A DNA stretch of 64,000 bases. Source: Clostridioides sp. ES-S-0054-01 (lineage in GTDB: Bacteria > Bacillota > Clostridia > Peptostreptococcales > Peptostreptococcaceae). The notes under the pieces were generated by a model. That model saw only the letters and a program-made list of their open reading frames with translations, searched no databases and had not been told where the DNA came from. Position numbers and translations under genes: made by a program. This document shows positions 8,239-16,804 of this stretch, in pieces; position 1 is the stretch's first letter, and every line of letters starts with the position of its first letter. The stretch spans positions 2,573,001-2,637,000 of the forward strand of contig CP067346.1 of the NCBI GenBank assembly GCA_021561035.1. The letters are read 5' to 3'.

Positions 8239-9639
8239 ATGGAAACCCAAAGTAACAATAAAAAAGGAAATTTAATAATAGCAATCGTAATGACTGGTGC
8301 TTTTATAAGTTCTCTTAGTCAAACACTATTATCAACAGCATTACCTAATATAATGTCAGATTTTAAAATTACTGCTGATGTCGGTCAGTGGTTAACAACA
8401 ATTTATCTACTTATTGCAGGTATTATTGTACCCACAACAGCTTATTTAATAAATAGATTTAGTACTAGAAAATTATTCATTACATCAATGACTATATTTT
8501 CTCTAGGATGTGTCATTGCACTTTTTTCTAATAGCTTTTCAACTATGCTAGTTGCTCGTGTATTACAAGCAGTAGGTTCTGGTTCTTTAATGCCACTGTT
8601 ACAGGTCATTATACTCTATTTATGTCCTGTTGAAAAACGTGGTTCAGCTATGAGTTTAGTCGGTATTACAGTAGGATTTGCTCCAGCTATAGGACCAACT
8701 TTATCTGGATGGTTAGTAGATTCATTTGGTTGGCATAGTTTATTTTTACTTCTTTCACCTATTGCTGTATTAGATGTTATACTTTCATTTATTCTACTAA
8801 AAAATGTTGGAGAAGCTCAAAAACTAAAATTAGATATACCTTCAATAATACTATCTTCTCTAGGTTTTGGTGGTTTGTTGGTTGGATTTACTAATCAAGG
8901 TAATTATGGATGGACTAATATTGCCACATATTTACCAATAATTATAGGAATTATATCATTAATTTTATTTACACTACGTCAATTAAAAGCTAAAGAACCG
9001 TTTTTAGAATTGAGGGTTTTTAAAAACAAACCATTCCTAATTTCTACAGTATTAATTATGATTGTATATGCTTCAATGATGTCTGCTACATTAATGATTC
9101 CTCTATACGTTCAATCTGTAAGGAGATTTTCTGCATTATCTTCAGGTTCATTAATGTTGCCTGGTGCTATATTGATGGTTGCATTAAATCCAGTTGCAGG
9201 TCGTCACTTAGATAAATACGGACCTCAAGCTTTATCAATATTAGGAACTGGCTGTTTATTTTTAGGAACTTTATCTTTTGCTTTTTTAGGTCAAGATACA
9301 TCTTTAATTTATGTATCACTGATGTATTGTATACGTATGATTGGTATTTCACTAGTTCTAATGCCATTAACTACATGGGGACTTAAAACCCTAGACAGAG
9401 AGCTTATTTCTCATGCTACAGCAATCAATAGTACACTCAGACAAATATCCGGCGCTATAGGCTCTGCTGTACTTATTACTATAATGACTGCTGCCACTAA
9501 AAAAGCTCATATGAGTTCAGCTATTCTGTCTAACATACACGGAATGGATGTTGCATTTTCAACAGCTGCTACGCTTGCATTTATTGGTTTAATTATCTCT
9601 ATATGTTTTATAAAAGAACATCAAATTGTTAGAAACTAA
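8239..9639 (+). CDS. MFS drug exporter, DHA2 (EmrB/QacA) family
   Basis: This is a 466-residue proton-coupled multidrug efflux protein of the 14-TM DHA2 type. Evidence: alternating hydrophobic segments over the whole length; LSQTLLSTALPNIM in TM1 (the D1-like motif of EmrB/QacA proteins); RVLQAVGSGSLMPL near residue 110; and GFAPAIGPTLSGWLVD (antiporter motif C) near 150. It is cotranscribed with the upstream TetR gene. The substrate cannot be read from the sequence. The protein ends before a strong terminator. Confidence 0.88.
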   Translation: METQSNNKKGNLIIAIVMTGAFISSLSQTLLSTALPNIMSDFKITADVGQWLTTIYLLIAGIIVPTTAYLINRFSTRKLFITSMTIFSLGCVIALFSNSFSTMLVARVLQAVGSGSLMPLLQVIILYLCPVEKRGSAMSLVGITVGFAPAIGPTLSGWLVDSFGWHSLFLLLSPIAVLDVILSFILLKNVGEAQKLKLDIPSIILSSLGFGGLLVGFTNQGNYGWTNIATYLPIIIGIISLILFTLRQLKAKEPFLELRVFKNKPFLISTVLIMIVYASMMSATLMIPLYVQSVRRFSALSSGSLMLPGAILMVALNPVAGRHLDKYGPQALSILGTGCLFLGTLSFAFLGQDTSLIYVSLMYCIRMIGISLVLMPLTTWGLKTLDRELISHATAINSTLRQISGAIGSAVLITIMTAATKKAHMSSAILSNIHGMDVAFSTAATLAFIGLIISICFIKEHQIVRN

Positions 9640-9644
9640 TATAA

Positions 9645-9700
9645 AAAAGGAGTTGTCATACGAACAATCTAAGTTTGCTCTGTGATAACTCCTTTTCACT
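9645..9700 (+). terminator. Terminator of tetR-exporter operon
   Basis: AAAGGAGTTGTCA pairs with TGATAACTCCTTTT (one bulge), followed by a short T-rich stretch. It lies directly after the exporter stop codon. Confidence 0.75.
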
Positions 9701-9826
9701 TATTTTAACCAGTACATTTTTAATTATTCTATATTTTTCCTATATAGCACCTATATTAAACACTCATTTATCTTTACCATTCCAATTAATAGGGTAAAAG
9801 ACTCGAAAAACATACCCAAATATTAA

Positions 9827-9850
9827 GTAGAAACCTTTTCTTCTACCCTT
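9827..9850 (-). terminator. Possible weak terminator after phospho-alpha-glucosidase gene
   Basis: A 6-bp stem (GTAGAA with TTCTAC) is followed on the minus strand by TTAATATTT, immediately after the GH4 gene stop. The stem is short, so its efficiency is doubtful. Confidence 0.35.
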
Positions 9851-11203
9851 CTATCTTAATTCTGGCCAATATTCCTTATTAACTTCTATCATTTCATCCA
9901 AAATTTCTTTAGCGACATTCATACTTGGAACAGTTTTATTTAATGTAAATGCTTGTAAAGCTTTTTCATAACTATTTTCAATATAAGCTTCTACTATCAA
10001 TTTTTCACTGTTGAGTTGTTGCATCATTAATCCTTGTTGGAATAGAGGTATTGGACCTCGAGCAATAACTTCTGGACCATCTTTACCAATGTATGCTGGA
10101 ATTTCTACCATTGCATCATATGGCATGTTTGGGATAGCTCCACGATTTTCAGTTATAACTAAAAAACGACTACGTGTATCATTTTTAATTGAAACTGCCA
10201 AATCACTAATCCAATCTCCATGTGAGCCTGCATAAAATGCTTTTTCAGAAATTTCTCCAGTTTCTAAGTAATGTCTCACACCTTCAAATAAATCTTTTTC
10301 ACGGCTCTCCATAACTTCATTTGCACGAGTACGATTTATATTTGAATGTTCCACTGTTTCTTTACTTAAAAGATAGTATGTTAAATAAGTGTTTGGCAAA
10401 TATTTTGGGAAACTTTCTAACATTGTATAAACAGATTCCCAAACATGTATCCAGCTACTTACAGCATGGCGATTTCCTGTACTACGACTTTTATTTAAGT
10501 TTTCTATATAAGATTTTGGTAGTAATATTTTATTTTCTTTTATGTATTCCTTAATCTCTTCCATTAAGTCTCTATGTTTATAATCTATTGAAGTAAACCA
10601 TCCAAAATGATTTAGACCAAAATAATCATAGCGTATATTATGAACGTCATTGATATTTAATGACCCAGCTATCATATCTATAATAGCTATTGGCATATCA
10701 CAGATATTTATAATCCTTGCCTTTGGTCTTAACTTACGACAAGCTTCAGAAACGATTGCAGCAGGATTAGAGTAATTTAATATCCAGTAATCTTTTTTAG
10801 CATATTTTTCTACATCGTCAATAACCTTTATCATTGGTTGTATTGTACGAAGTCCGTATGCCATCCCCCCACAACCACAAGTTTCTTGACCCACACAACC
10901 ATATTTTAATGGAATTTTTTCATCCTGCTCACGCATTTCGTATTTACCAACACGCATTTGTGCAAATATAAATGTAGCATCTGTATAAGCTTCTTTTTCA
11001 CAATTAGTTACAGTTAGTTTAATATCTGTTTTAACATCTTCTTTTAATATCCAGTCGACAACTACAGCTACTTTATCTTGACGTTCTTTATCAATATCGA
11101 ATAAGCGAATTTCATCAAGCTCTAACTCTTTTTCTCTTAATGCAATCGACTTAACAATACCTGGAGTAAATGTACTTCCTCCACCAACAATAGTAATAAT
11201 CAT
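9851..11203 (-). CDS. glvA: 6-phospho-alpha-glucosidase, GH4
   Basis: This 450-residue family 4 glycosidase uses NAD+ and a divalent metal to hydrolyse 6-phospho-alpha-glucosides such as maltose-6'-phosphate. The N-terminal Rossmann segment is IVGGGSTFTPG. YSNPAA, the metal-binding Cys in NICDMPIAI, and the metal-binding His in FGLNHFGWF are all present. GVGQETCGCGG-type residues near 110 (CVGQETCGCGG) are typical of the alpha-specific GlvA/MalH branch. GGAGGAATAATTATT precedes the ATG. It is the last gene of the operon EIIA - antiterminator - EIICB - GlvA, so it acts on the phosphorylated product of the neighbouring PTS permease. Confidence 0.92.
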   Translation of the reverse strand: MIITIVGGGSTFTPGIVKSIALREKELELDEIRLFDIDKERQDKVAVVVDWILKEDVKTDIKLTVTNCEKEAYTDATFIFAQMRVGKYEMREQDEKIPLKYGCVGQETCGCGGMAYGLRTIQPMIKVIDDVEKYAKKDYWILNYSNPAAIVSEACRKLRPKARIINICDMPIAIIDMIAGSLNINDVHNIRYDYFGLNHFGWFTSIDYKHRDLMEEIKEYIKENKILLPKSYIENLNKSRSTGNRHAVSSWIHVWESVYTMLESFPKYLPNTYLTYYLLSKETVEHSNINRTRANEVMESREKDLFEGVRHYLETGEISEKAFYAGSHGDWISDLAVSIKNDTRSRFLVITENRGAIPNMPYDAMVEIPAYIGKDGPEVIARGPIPLFQQGLMMQQLNSEKLIVEAYIENSYEKALQAFTLNKTVPSMNVAKEILDEMIEVNKEYWPELR

Positions 11204-11249
11204 AATAATTATTCCTCCTCTATAAACTCTATATAAATTATATGTATCT

Positions 11250-12800
11250 TTAATAAGCTTCTAAAAAATCTTCTACTGCACGTCTTACTTCATGCACATG
11301 AAGCCCAAAAATTATTTGTATATCTTTTCCTTTCCTTACAATTCCACTGTTTGGTGTTAAGTTAATTATATCTTCATTAATCTTACTTTCATCTTTTACA
11401 TTAACACGTAATCTAGTAATACAATTTTCTACTGTATTAACATTTTCTTTTCCACCTAACCCATCAATTATATTTTCTATATCTGTATCTAAATTAAGTG
11501 GTTTTGATTGTCCTTTGTCTGTCGCTGTACTCTCATCTTCACGACCTGGTGTTTTGTAATTAAATTTCTTAATTAAGAAACTAAATACTACAAAGTATAC
11601 AATAATTTGTACAAGCCCTAATATCATCATTACTGGCCAGTGTGTTTTTTCTATACCTACTGTAGTATTCATTATAATTGACACTAATAAGTTACCTCCA
11701 CATAATGCAGTAACATCAAATATTTTTAATAAAGCTATAAAAAGCCCAGCTATAACTGCATGTACAAAGAATAAAAGTGGTGCACAGAATACAAACATAA
11801 AATCTAATGGTTCTGTTACAGAGGCTAATACTGCTGTAATTATTAGTGGAATAATCGTTGCCTTGACCTTCTTTTTATTTTGCTTATATGCAGTATAAAT
11901 AAATGCAGCTCCTATACCTATATAGCCAAACATCTTTGTAAATCCAGTTGCCATGTAGTATATACTATCTGAAAAGCGCTCAACTGGTAAATTCATTTCT
12001 GTCATAACTATAGCATAAGCTCCTGAAACTGTATCTGCACCAACTTTAAGTACTCCTCCTAAATCAGAGAATTGAAACGGTGTATAGATTAAATGGTGAA
12101 GCCCAGTTGGTACTAATATTCTCTCTAAAAAGCCATATAAGAATAAACCAAATGTACCTGTATCTTTGATGACATTTGCAAGAGAGGCTATTCCTTGTTG
12201 GGCTAATGGCCATATGAAGTTACTCACAACGCCAATTAAAATAGATACAAAGAACATACATATAAAACTAAAATTTGCTCCAGAATATATCTGTAAAGCT
12301 CCTTTAAATGTTTTGCTACTTGTACGATTAAATACATATCCAGCTATACACCCTAAAATAATTCCACCAAATACACTTGTGTCTACAACTTGAATACCTA
12401 AAATAGTAGCTTGTCCAGTCCCTATCAATCCAAGCATTTTGCTTTCTTTCGCTAGTTGACCTAGTGAGGTCAACATAGTATTAGACGCTGTAAGGTATAT
12501 TATATAGCTCATAAAGCCTATTAATGCTGCTTTGTGCTTCTCTTTTTTTGCTAGTGCAGCTGGAATACCTATAGCAAATATAACAGCAAGATTATTAATA
12601 ATAGCCATTATACAGTTATAAATTAAGTTTCCAAATATTTGAATTGGTTCCCATTTAAAAAACGGAAGTACTCCTAATAGCATATCGTTTGTAAGTAGTA
12701 CCCCTACGACCATTAATATCCCTGCACTTGATAAATACATTAATGGTTGAACCATTGCTTTTGCAAATGTTTCCAATCCTCCAAGTAGTTTCTCTTTCAA
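11250..12800 (-). CDS. glvC: PTS alpha-glucoside transporter, EIICB
   Basis: This is a 516-residue glucose-superfamily PTS permease. EIIC (residues ~1-410) has about ten membrane segments, and EIIB (~430-516) carries the phosphorylated Cys in ENCITRLRVNV. No EIIA domain is fused; the separate EIIA gene in the same operon supplies it. The start is TTG at 12800 with AGGGGGG seven bases upstream. Neighbouring GlvA indicates alpha-glucosides (maltose, trehalulose-type disaccharides) as substrates. The exact sugar is inferred from context. Confidence 0.9.
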   Translation of the reverse strand: MKEKLLGGLETFAKAMVQPLMYLSSAGILMVVGVLLTNDMLLGVLPFFKWEPIQIFGNLIYNCIMAIINNLAVIFAIGIPAALAKKEKHKAALIGFMSYIIYLTASNTMLTSLGQLAKESKMLGLIGTGQATILGIQVVDTSVFGGIILGCIAGYVFNRTSSKTFKGALQIYSGANFSFICMFFVSILIGVVSNFIWPLAQQGIASLANVIKDTGTFGLFLYGFLERILVPTGLHHLIYTPFQFSDLGGVLKVGADTVSGAYAIVMTEMNLPVERFSDSIYYMATGFTKMFGYIGIGAAFIYTAYKQNKKKVKATIIPLIITAVLASVTEPLDFMFVFCAPLLFFVHAVIAGLFIALLKIFDVTALCGGNLLVSIIMNTTVGIEKTHWPVMMILGLVQIIVYFVVFSFLIKKFNYKTPGREDESTATDKGQSKPLNLDTDIENIIDGLGGKENVNTVENCITRLRVNVKDESKINEDIINLTPNSGIVRKGKDIQIIFGLHVHEVRRAVEDFLEAY

Positions 12801-12852
12801 TCTTATACCCCCCTAAAATTATATATATTTCTATTATTAATTCATTTCATTC

Positions 12853-13668
12853 CTATAATATTTTTGTTAGGTGTAGTAGTAAATAAATTTTTTCAGGTTT
12901 ATCTAATTTATATCTAAATTCTTTTTCAATATATACATTTAACTTTTCTAAATATTCTTTATTTTTAGGATGATTGTTAATTAAATAATCATACATCTCA
13001 AGCATTTTATCATCCTGACAAATTTCATTCTTAAAAATTCTTTGGGCAAGAAATTTAAGATGAGTTCTAAAACGTAATGTACTTAAACTAGATTCATCTA
13101 ATTCTAATCCATAACATTCTTTAATCAAATCCACACTACCTTTTACAAATTTTAAAGTATCATATGCCAAATTATCATTTGATTGTAAATTAACAAAATG
13201 TAAAGCTATGTAACCTGCTTCATCTTCAGGCAAATGGATATGACATACTTTGTATATAATGTCTAAAGCTTTTACTCCCAATTCAAATTCTTTTGAATAC
13301 ATCATCTTTATATCCAAAAGCATTAAATTAGGTAAAAAAACATTATTTTTCATCCTATCTATTGCAAAACTAATATGTTCTACTAAAGATAATATTCCTT
13401 TATTATTAAACTTCCCCTCATTTCCTGGTATAAGACTTATAATTTGTTGCGAAGCATCCATCACTTCTGGGCTAACATTTTTTAACAATTCTAAGAATTT
13501 CGTCTGCATATGGTCTTGAACATAATAAATCTTTTCTATTTTATCTTCATTAACTTTATCTCCTGGACGTTTATTAAAACCTATACCAAGACCTAGTAAA
13601 ATAGCATCTTTTCCGTCGTTAGTTACCGTAGATAGTGCATTATTATTAAAGATTTTTACTACTCTCAT
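12853..13668 (-). CDS. LicT/BglG-type transcriptional antiterminator
   Basis: This 271-residue RNA-binding antiterminator has a CAT domain at residues 1-55 (VVKIFNNNALSTV with GLGIGFNKRPGD) and two PTS regulation domains. PRD1 contains LVEHISFAIDR (phosphorylatable His) and PRD2 contains IHLPEDEAGYIALHFVN. It should bind the RAT sequence upstream of the EIIA gene and prevent termination when the substrate is being transported. It sits between EIIA and EIICB in the operon it controls, the usual autoregulated layout. All expected domains are intact. Confidence 0.88.
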   Translation of the reverse strand: MRVVKIFNNNALSTVTNDGKDAILLGLGIGFNKRPGDKVNEDKIEKIYYVQDHMQTKFLELLKNVSPEVMDASQQIISLIPGNEGKFNNKGILSLVEHISFAIDRMKNNVFLPNLMLLDIKMMYSKEFELGVKALDIIYKVCHIHLPEDEAGYIALHFVNLQSNDNLAYDTLKFVKGSVDLIKECYGLELDESSLSTLRFRTHLKFLAQRIFKNEICQDDKMLEMYDYLINNHPKNKEYLEKLNVYIEKEFRYKLDKPEKIYLLLHLTKIL

Positions 13669-13688
13669 ATTGAATTAATCCCTTCCTA

Positions 13689-14171
13689 TTATTTCATAAT
13701 TTCAATAACAGTATCTTGCCCAGCAACAACCTCATTCTCTACTATGCAATTTATTTTCGAGAATTCACTATGGTTTAACACAACCATTACTATTGTACAA
13801 TCAATTCCCTTAGAATTTATTTTTTCTCTTTCAAAACTTATTATTGGATTACCTTTTTTAACAATATCTCCTTGAGACACTTCATTTTTAAATCCTTCAC
13901 CCTGTAAATTAACTGTATCAATTCCTATATGGACTAATATTTCAACTCCCTCATCTGAAACCATACCAAATGCATGCTTTGACTCTGTAAGCACAGTTAC
14001 TTTACCATCACAAGGAGCTACAACAACATCACTATTAGGAATAATTGCAATTCCATCTCCCATTAACTTTTTTGAAAACACGGAATCGTTTACTTTCTCA
14101 ATATTAATGCTATTACCACTCACTACTGCATGTACTTTATAGTCTTTATTTTTCTTGAAAAAATTTAACAC
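13689..14171 (-). CDS. PTS glucose-family EIIA
   Basis: This 160-residue cytoplasmic phosphocarrier of the Crr/EIIA-Glc family contains IAIIPNSDVVVAPCDGKV, GVEILVHIGIDTVNL (phosphorylated His in the second His-containing motif) and a C-terminal VVAGQ. It passes phosphate from HPr to EIIB of the co-transcribed EIICB. The start is GTG at 14171 with GGAGG seven bases upstream. It is the first gene of the alpha-glucoside operon, 20 bases before the antiterminator gene. Confidence 0.9.
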   Translation of the reverse strand: MLNFFKKNKDYKVHAVVSGNSINIEKVNDSVFSKKLMGDGIAIIPNSDVVVAPCDGKVTVLTESKHAFGMVSDEGVEILVHIGIDTVNLQGEGFKNEVSQGDIVKKGNPIISFEREKINSKGIDCTIVMVVLNHSEFSKINCIVENEVVAGQDTVIEIMK

Positions 14172-14211
14172 AGTATTTCCTCCTTATTAAATAAATTTTT
14201 TAACTTTCAAT

Positions 14212-14285
14212 ACAAAAAAGGCATGAATCCTAAAGATAAAAATATCCAAGAACTCATGCCTAATTTAATAGTTACACGTTTCAAA
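14212..14285 (-). promoter_or_regulatory. RAT antiterminator and overlapping terminator of glv operon
   Basis: On the minus strand GTAACTATTAAATTAGGCATGA resembles the ribonucleic antiterminator (RAT) of LicT/SacY targets; it is given here as GTAACT near 14272 and AGGCA near 14260. Its 3' half overlaps the 5' arm of a terminator (GGCATGA, 14254-14260, with TCATGCC, 14220-14226) followed by six T's. The overlapping design is that of BglG/LicT-controlled leaders, and the cognate regulator is encoded two genes downstream. Confidence 0.72.
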
Positions 14286-14295
14286 TTATATATTC

Positions 14296-14324
14296 ATTAT
14301 AAAACCTTCTCAAAAATATTGCAA
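14296..14324 (-). promoter_or_regulatory. Promoter of alpha-glucoside PTS operon
   Basis: TTGCAA (14319-14324) and TATAAT (14296-14301) on the minus strand are separated by exactly 17 bases. Transcription would start near 14289, just before the RAT. Confidence 0.7.
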
Positions 14325-14400
14325 TATTTATTTTAATTTTATTTTTTAACTCGACAATATTCATCATAGCTTTTTAAGCTTATGATTTATTTTTTATATA

Positions 14401-14441
14401 AAAAAGCTGAATCACTAGAAGATAGTGCTTCAGCCTTTTTA
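14401..14441 (-). terminator. Terminator after ridA
   Basis: GGCTGAAGCACTAT pairs with AGTGATTCAGC (one unpaired position) and is followed by TTTTTT on the minus strand. It separates the ilvA-ridA transcript from the glv promoter. Confidence 0.78.
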
Positions 14442-14460
14442 AATTAAAAGTATTGTATTC

Positions 14461-14841
14461 TTATAATACAGCTATTACTTCTATTTCAACTTTAACGTCT
14501 TTTGGTAATCTAGCAACTTCTACACAAGCTCTTGCTGGTTTATTTTCTCCAAAATATTCAGCATAAACTTCGTTTATAGCTCCAAATTCATTCATATCTT
14601 TTATAAACACTGTAGTCTTAACTACATTTGAAAAATCAGCTCCGCTTTCAGCTAATATAGCTTTAAGATTTTTTAAAGATTGAGCAGTTTGAGCTTGTAC
14701 ATCTCCTTCAACTACTTCCATAGTCTCTGGTACAAGAGGAACTTGTCCAGATACAAATAATAAATTTCCAGCTTTTATAGCTTGAGAATATGGTCCTAAA
14801 GCTGCTGGTGCATCATTAGTATGTATTACTTCATGTTTCAT
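14461..14841 (-). CDS. ridA: RidA family enamine/imine deaminase
   Basis: This 126-residue YjgF/YER057c/UK114 protein hydrolyses 2-aminoacrylate and 2-aminocrotonate, the reactive enamines released by PLP-dependent dehydratases, to keto acids plus ammonia. Family motifs are [21 protein letters not shown], and [18 protein letters not shown], which contains the catalytic-site Arg and Glu. GGAGG precedes the ATG. It lies directly downstream of threonine ammonia-lyase on the same strand, the enzyme that produces its substrate, so the pair is a functional unit. Confidence 0.93.
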   Translation of the reverse strand: MKHEVIHTNDAPAALGPYSQAIKAGNLLFVSGQVPLVPETMEVVEGDVQAQTAQSLKNLKAILAESGADFSNVVKTTVFIKDMNEFGAINEVYAEYFGENKPARACVEVARLPKDVKVEIEVIAVL

Positions 14842-14935
14842 TTTAAAATCCTCCTAATTCGTTAATCTAATACATATAAAATGTATCTTCATACACTATT
14901 ATACTATTTTTCTTATATATTATATACACTTTTCA

Positions 14936-16153
14936 TTATAATTCTATAATTTTAAAACCTTTTTCTTCTATAGCTTTCTTTATTCTAGCTATATGTTCAT
15001 AATCTATTGTCTCTAATATAAATTCCGCACTTTGTTTTCCTAGAGCTTCCCCTGCTGATAATTTACCTTGATTAGCACTTAAAATGTTTCCACCATTCTC
15101 ACTTATTATTCTAGTTAATTCAGCAAAGTTTCCTGGTTTATCTTCCATAATTGTACTAAATGAATATCTTCTTCCTTCTTTAGCTAAAGCAACACCTATT
15201 ATTCTATATAATGTATTTATGTCTATATTACCACCAGATATTATACAAACTACATTTTCATCTTTTGCTGGTACATACTTACCACTTAATATAGCAGCCG
15301 TACATACAGCTCCAGCACCTTCTGAAACTATCTTTTGACTTTCCATCATAAATAATATTGATTCTGCAATTTCTGTCTCTTCAACCACTACTATTTCATC
15401 AACTAATTCATTTATTATCTCAAAAGTTAAATCTCCTGGAGTTTTAACAGCTATACCATCAGCTATTGTAGTATCATTAAATGCTGTTGTTACTTTTCCA
15501 TTTTTTATTGACTCTTTCATTGAAGGTATATTTGCAGTTTGGACACCAACTATTTTCACATTAGGATTTAGAGCTTTTGCTGCAACAGCAACACCAGAGA
15601 TGATACCTCCTCCACCAACTGGACATAATATAGTATCAACTTTATTGTCTAATTGTTCAAAAATCTCAAGAGATATAGTTCCTTGTCCTGCTATAACATA
15701 CTTATCATTGAATGGATGTAAGAAAGTTGCTCCTGTTTCTTTTTGTATTTCAACAGCTTTTGCATATGCATCATCATAAACCGTACCATTTAAAACTACT
15801 TCTGCACCATAACCTTTAGTTGCACTAACTTTTGCTAAAGGTGCAGTTGCTGGCATTACTATTGTAGATTTTATACCAGTCATTTTTGCCCCTAATGCAA
15901 CACCTTGAGCATGATTTCCTGCACTTGAAGCTATAACTCCATTTGCCTTTTCTTCATCTGTTAAACTTGCTATTTTGTTACAAGCTCCTCTTAATTTAAA
16001 AGAACCCGTTTTTTGAAGGTTTTCACATTTATAGAACACCTTCGCACCTGTTTTTTCGCTAAGTTTAACGCTTTCAAGTAAATCAGTTTTTTTAACTATG
16101 TCCTTAATGGTCTCTCTAGCTTTTTTTACATCTGTTAAGGTAACATTTATCAT
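14936..16153 (-). CDS. ilvA: Threonine ammonia-lyase with C-terminal ACT domain
   Basis: This PLP enzyme of 405 residues deaminates threonine to 2-oxobutyrate. The PLP lysine is in KTGSFKLRGA, ASSAGNHAQGVA binds substrate, and GGGGIISG holds the PLP phosphate. A C-terminal ACT-like domain (after ~residue 325, from YSFSTIMEDKPGNFAELTRII) is of the short catabolic TdcB/IlvA2 type. The start is set at ATG 16153 because GGGAGTGG lies just upstream; an ATG eight codons earlier would include that site. ridA follows in the same transcript. Whether it serves isoleucine synthesis or threonine fermentation cannot be told from sequence. Confidence 0.9.
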   Translation of the reverse strand: MINVTLTDVKKARETIKDIVKKTDLLESVKLSEKTGAKVFYKCENLQKTGSFKLRGACNKIASLTDEEKANGVIASSAGNHAQGVALGAKMTGIKSTIVMPATAPLAKVSATKGYGAEVVLNGTVYDDAYAKAVEIQKETGATFLHPFNDKYVIAGQGTISLEIFEQLDNKVDTILCPVGGGGIISGVAVAAKALNPNVKIVGVQTANIPSMKESIKNGKVTTAFNDTTIADGIAVKTPGDLTFEIINELVDEIVVVEETEIAESILFMMESQKIVSEGAGAVCTAAILSGKYVPAKDENVVCIISGGNIDINTLYRIIGVALAKEGRRYSFSTIMEDKPGNFAELTRIISENGGNILSANQGKLSAGEALGKQSAEFILETIDYEHIARIKKAIEEKGFKIIEL

Positions 16154-16177
16154 TTTATTCCACTCCCGTAAATCCAA

Positions 16178-16804
16178 TTTTTGTTTATTACTTTCTATAT
16201 AATTCTATATCTTTTTTTTTGAAAAATCAACATGTAAACGATTTTTATAATTTTTTAATTAATCACAAAAAACCTAAAAATACAATAATTGAATACAATA
16301 AATATGTATCTTCAATTAATTTAAATTACATTAAATGATAATATAAAAATATTTTTTACATTTTTATCAAAATAACAACATATACTTTATTATTTTTGTT
16401 AAAATTTGTATTTTATATTATTTTATTTATTCAAAATCTATTTTTTTTACTTTATTTAACATTATTAATGTTAACAAAATAATAAAATATACGTCTTACT
16501 AAACAACTTCAATATAAAAGAAAGTTTTACTTTATTTTTATTCAAAATTAGAAAACTATACATATTAATAAAATAAAAAACCAAGATGCTAATTAAATTG
16601 AAGATTTATTTTATATGGCAATCATTTTTTATTAAAAAGTATTTTTTATTTTAATACATATTTAATAAGGTTAAATACAGCTATTATTTTAATTTCATAC
16701 TTTACTTTTTCTATAAACCTATTATAATTAAAGTATAATCATTTTGCCAACTTGTTTATTTTATTATAAAAATGTGAAACTTATTACATAAGGAGGAATT
16801 TAAA
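16178..16804. other. Long AT-rich divergent intergenic region
   Basis: 627 bases separate ilvA (minus) from the aspartate decarboxylase gene (plus). It is extremely AT-rich, with no ORF carrying a credible ribosome site and no recognisable riboswitch. On the plus strand TTGCCA (16744-16749) and TATAAA (16765-16770) form a promoter candidate with a short 15-base spacer. Its length suggests regulator binding sites, but I could not identify one. Confidence 0.4.
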
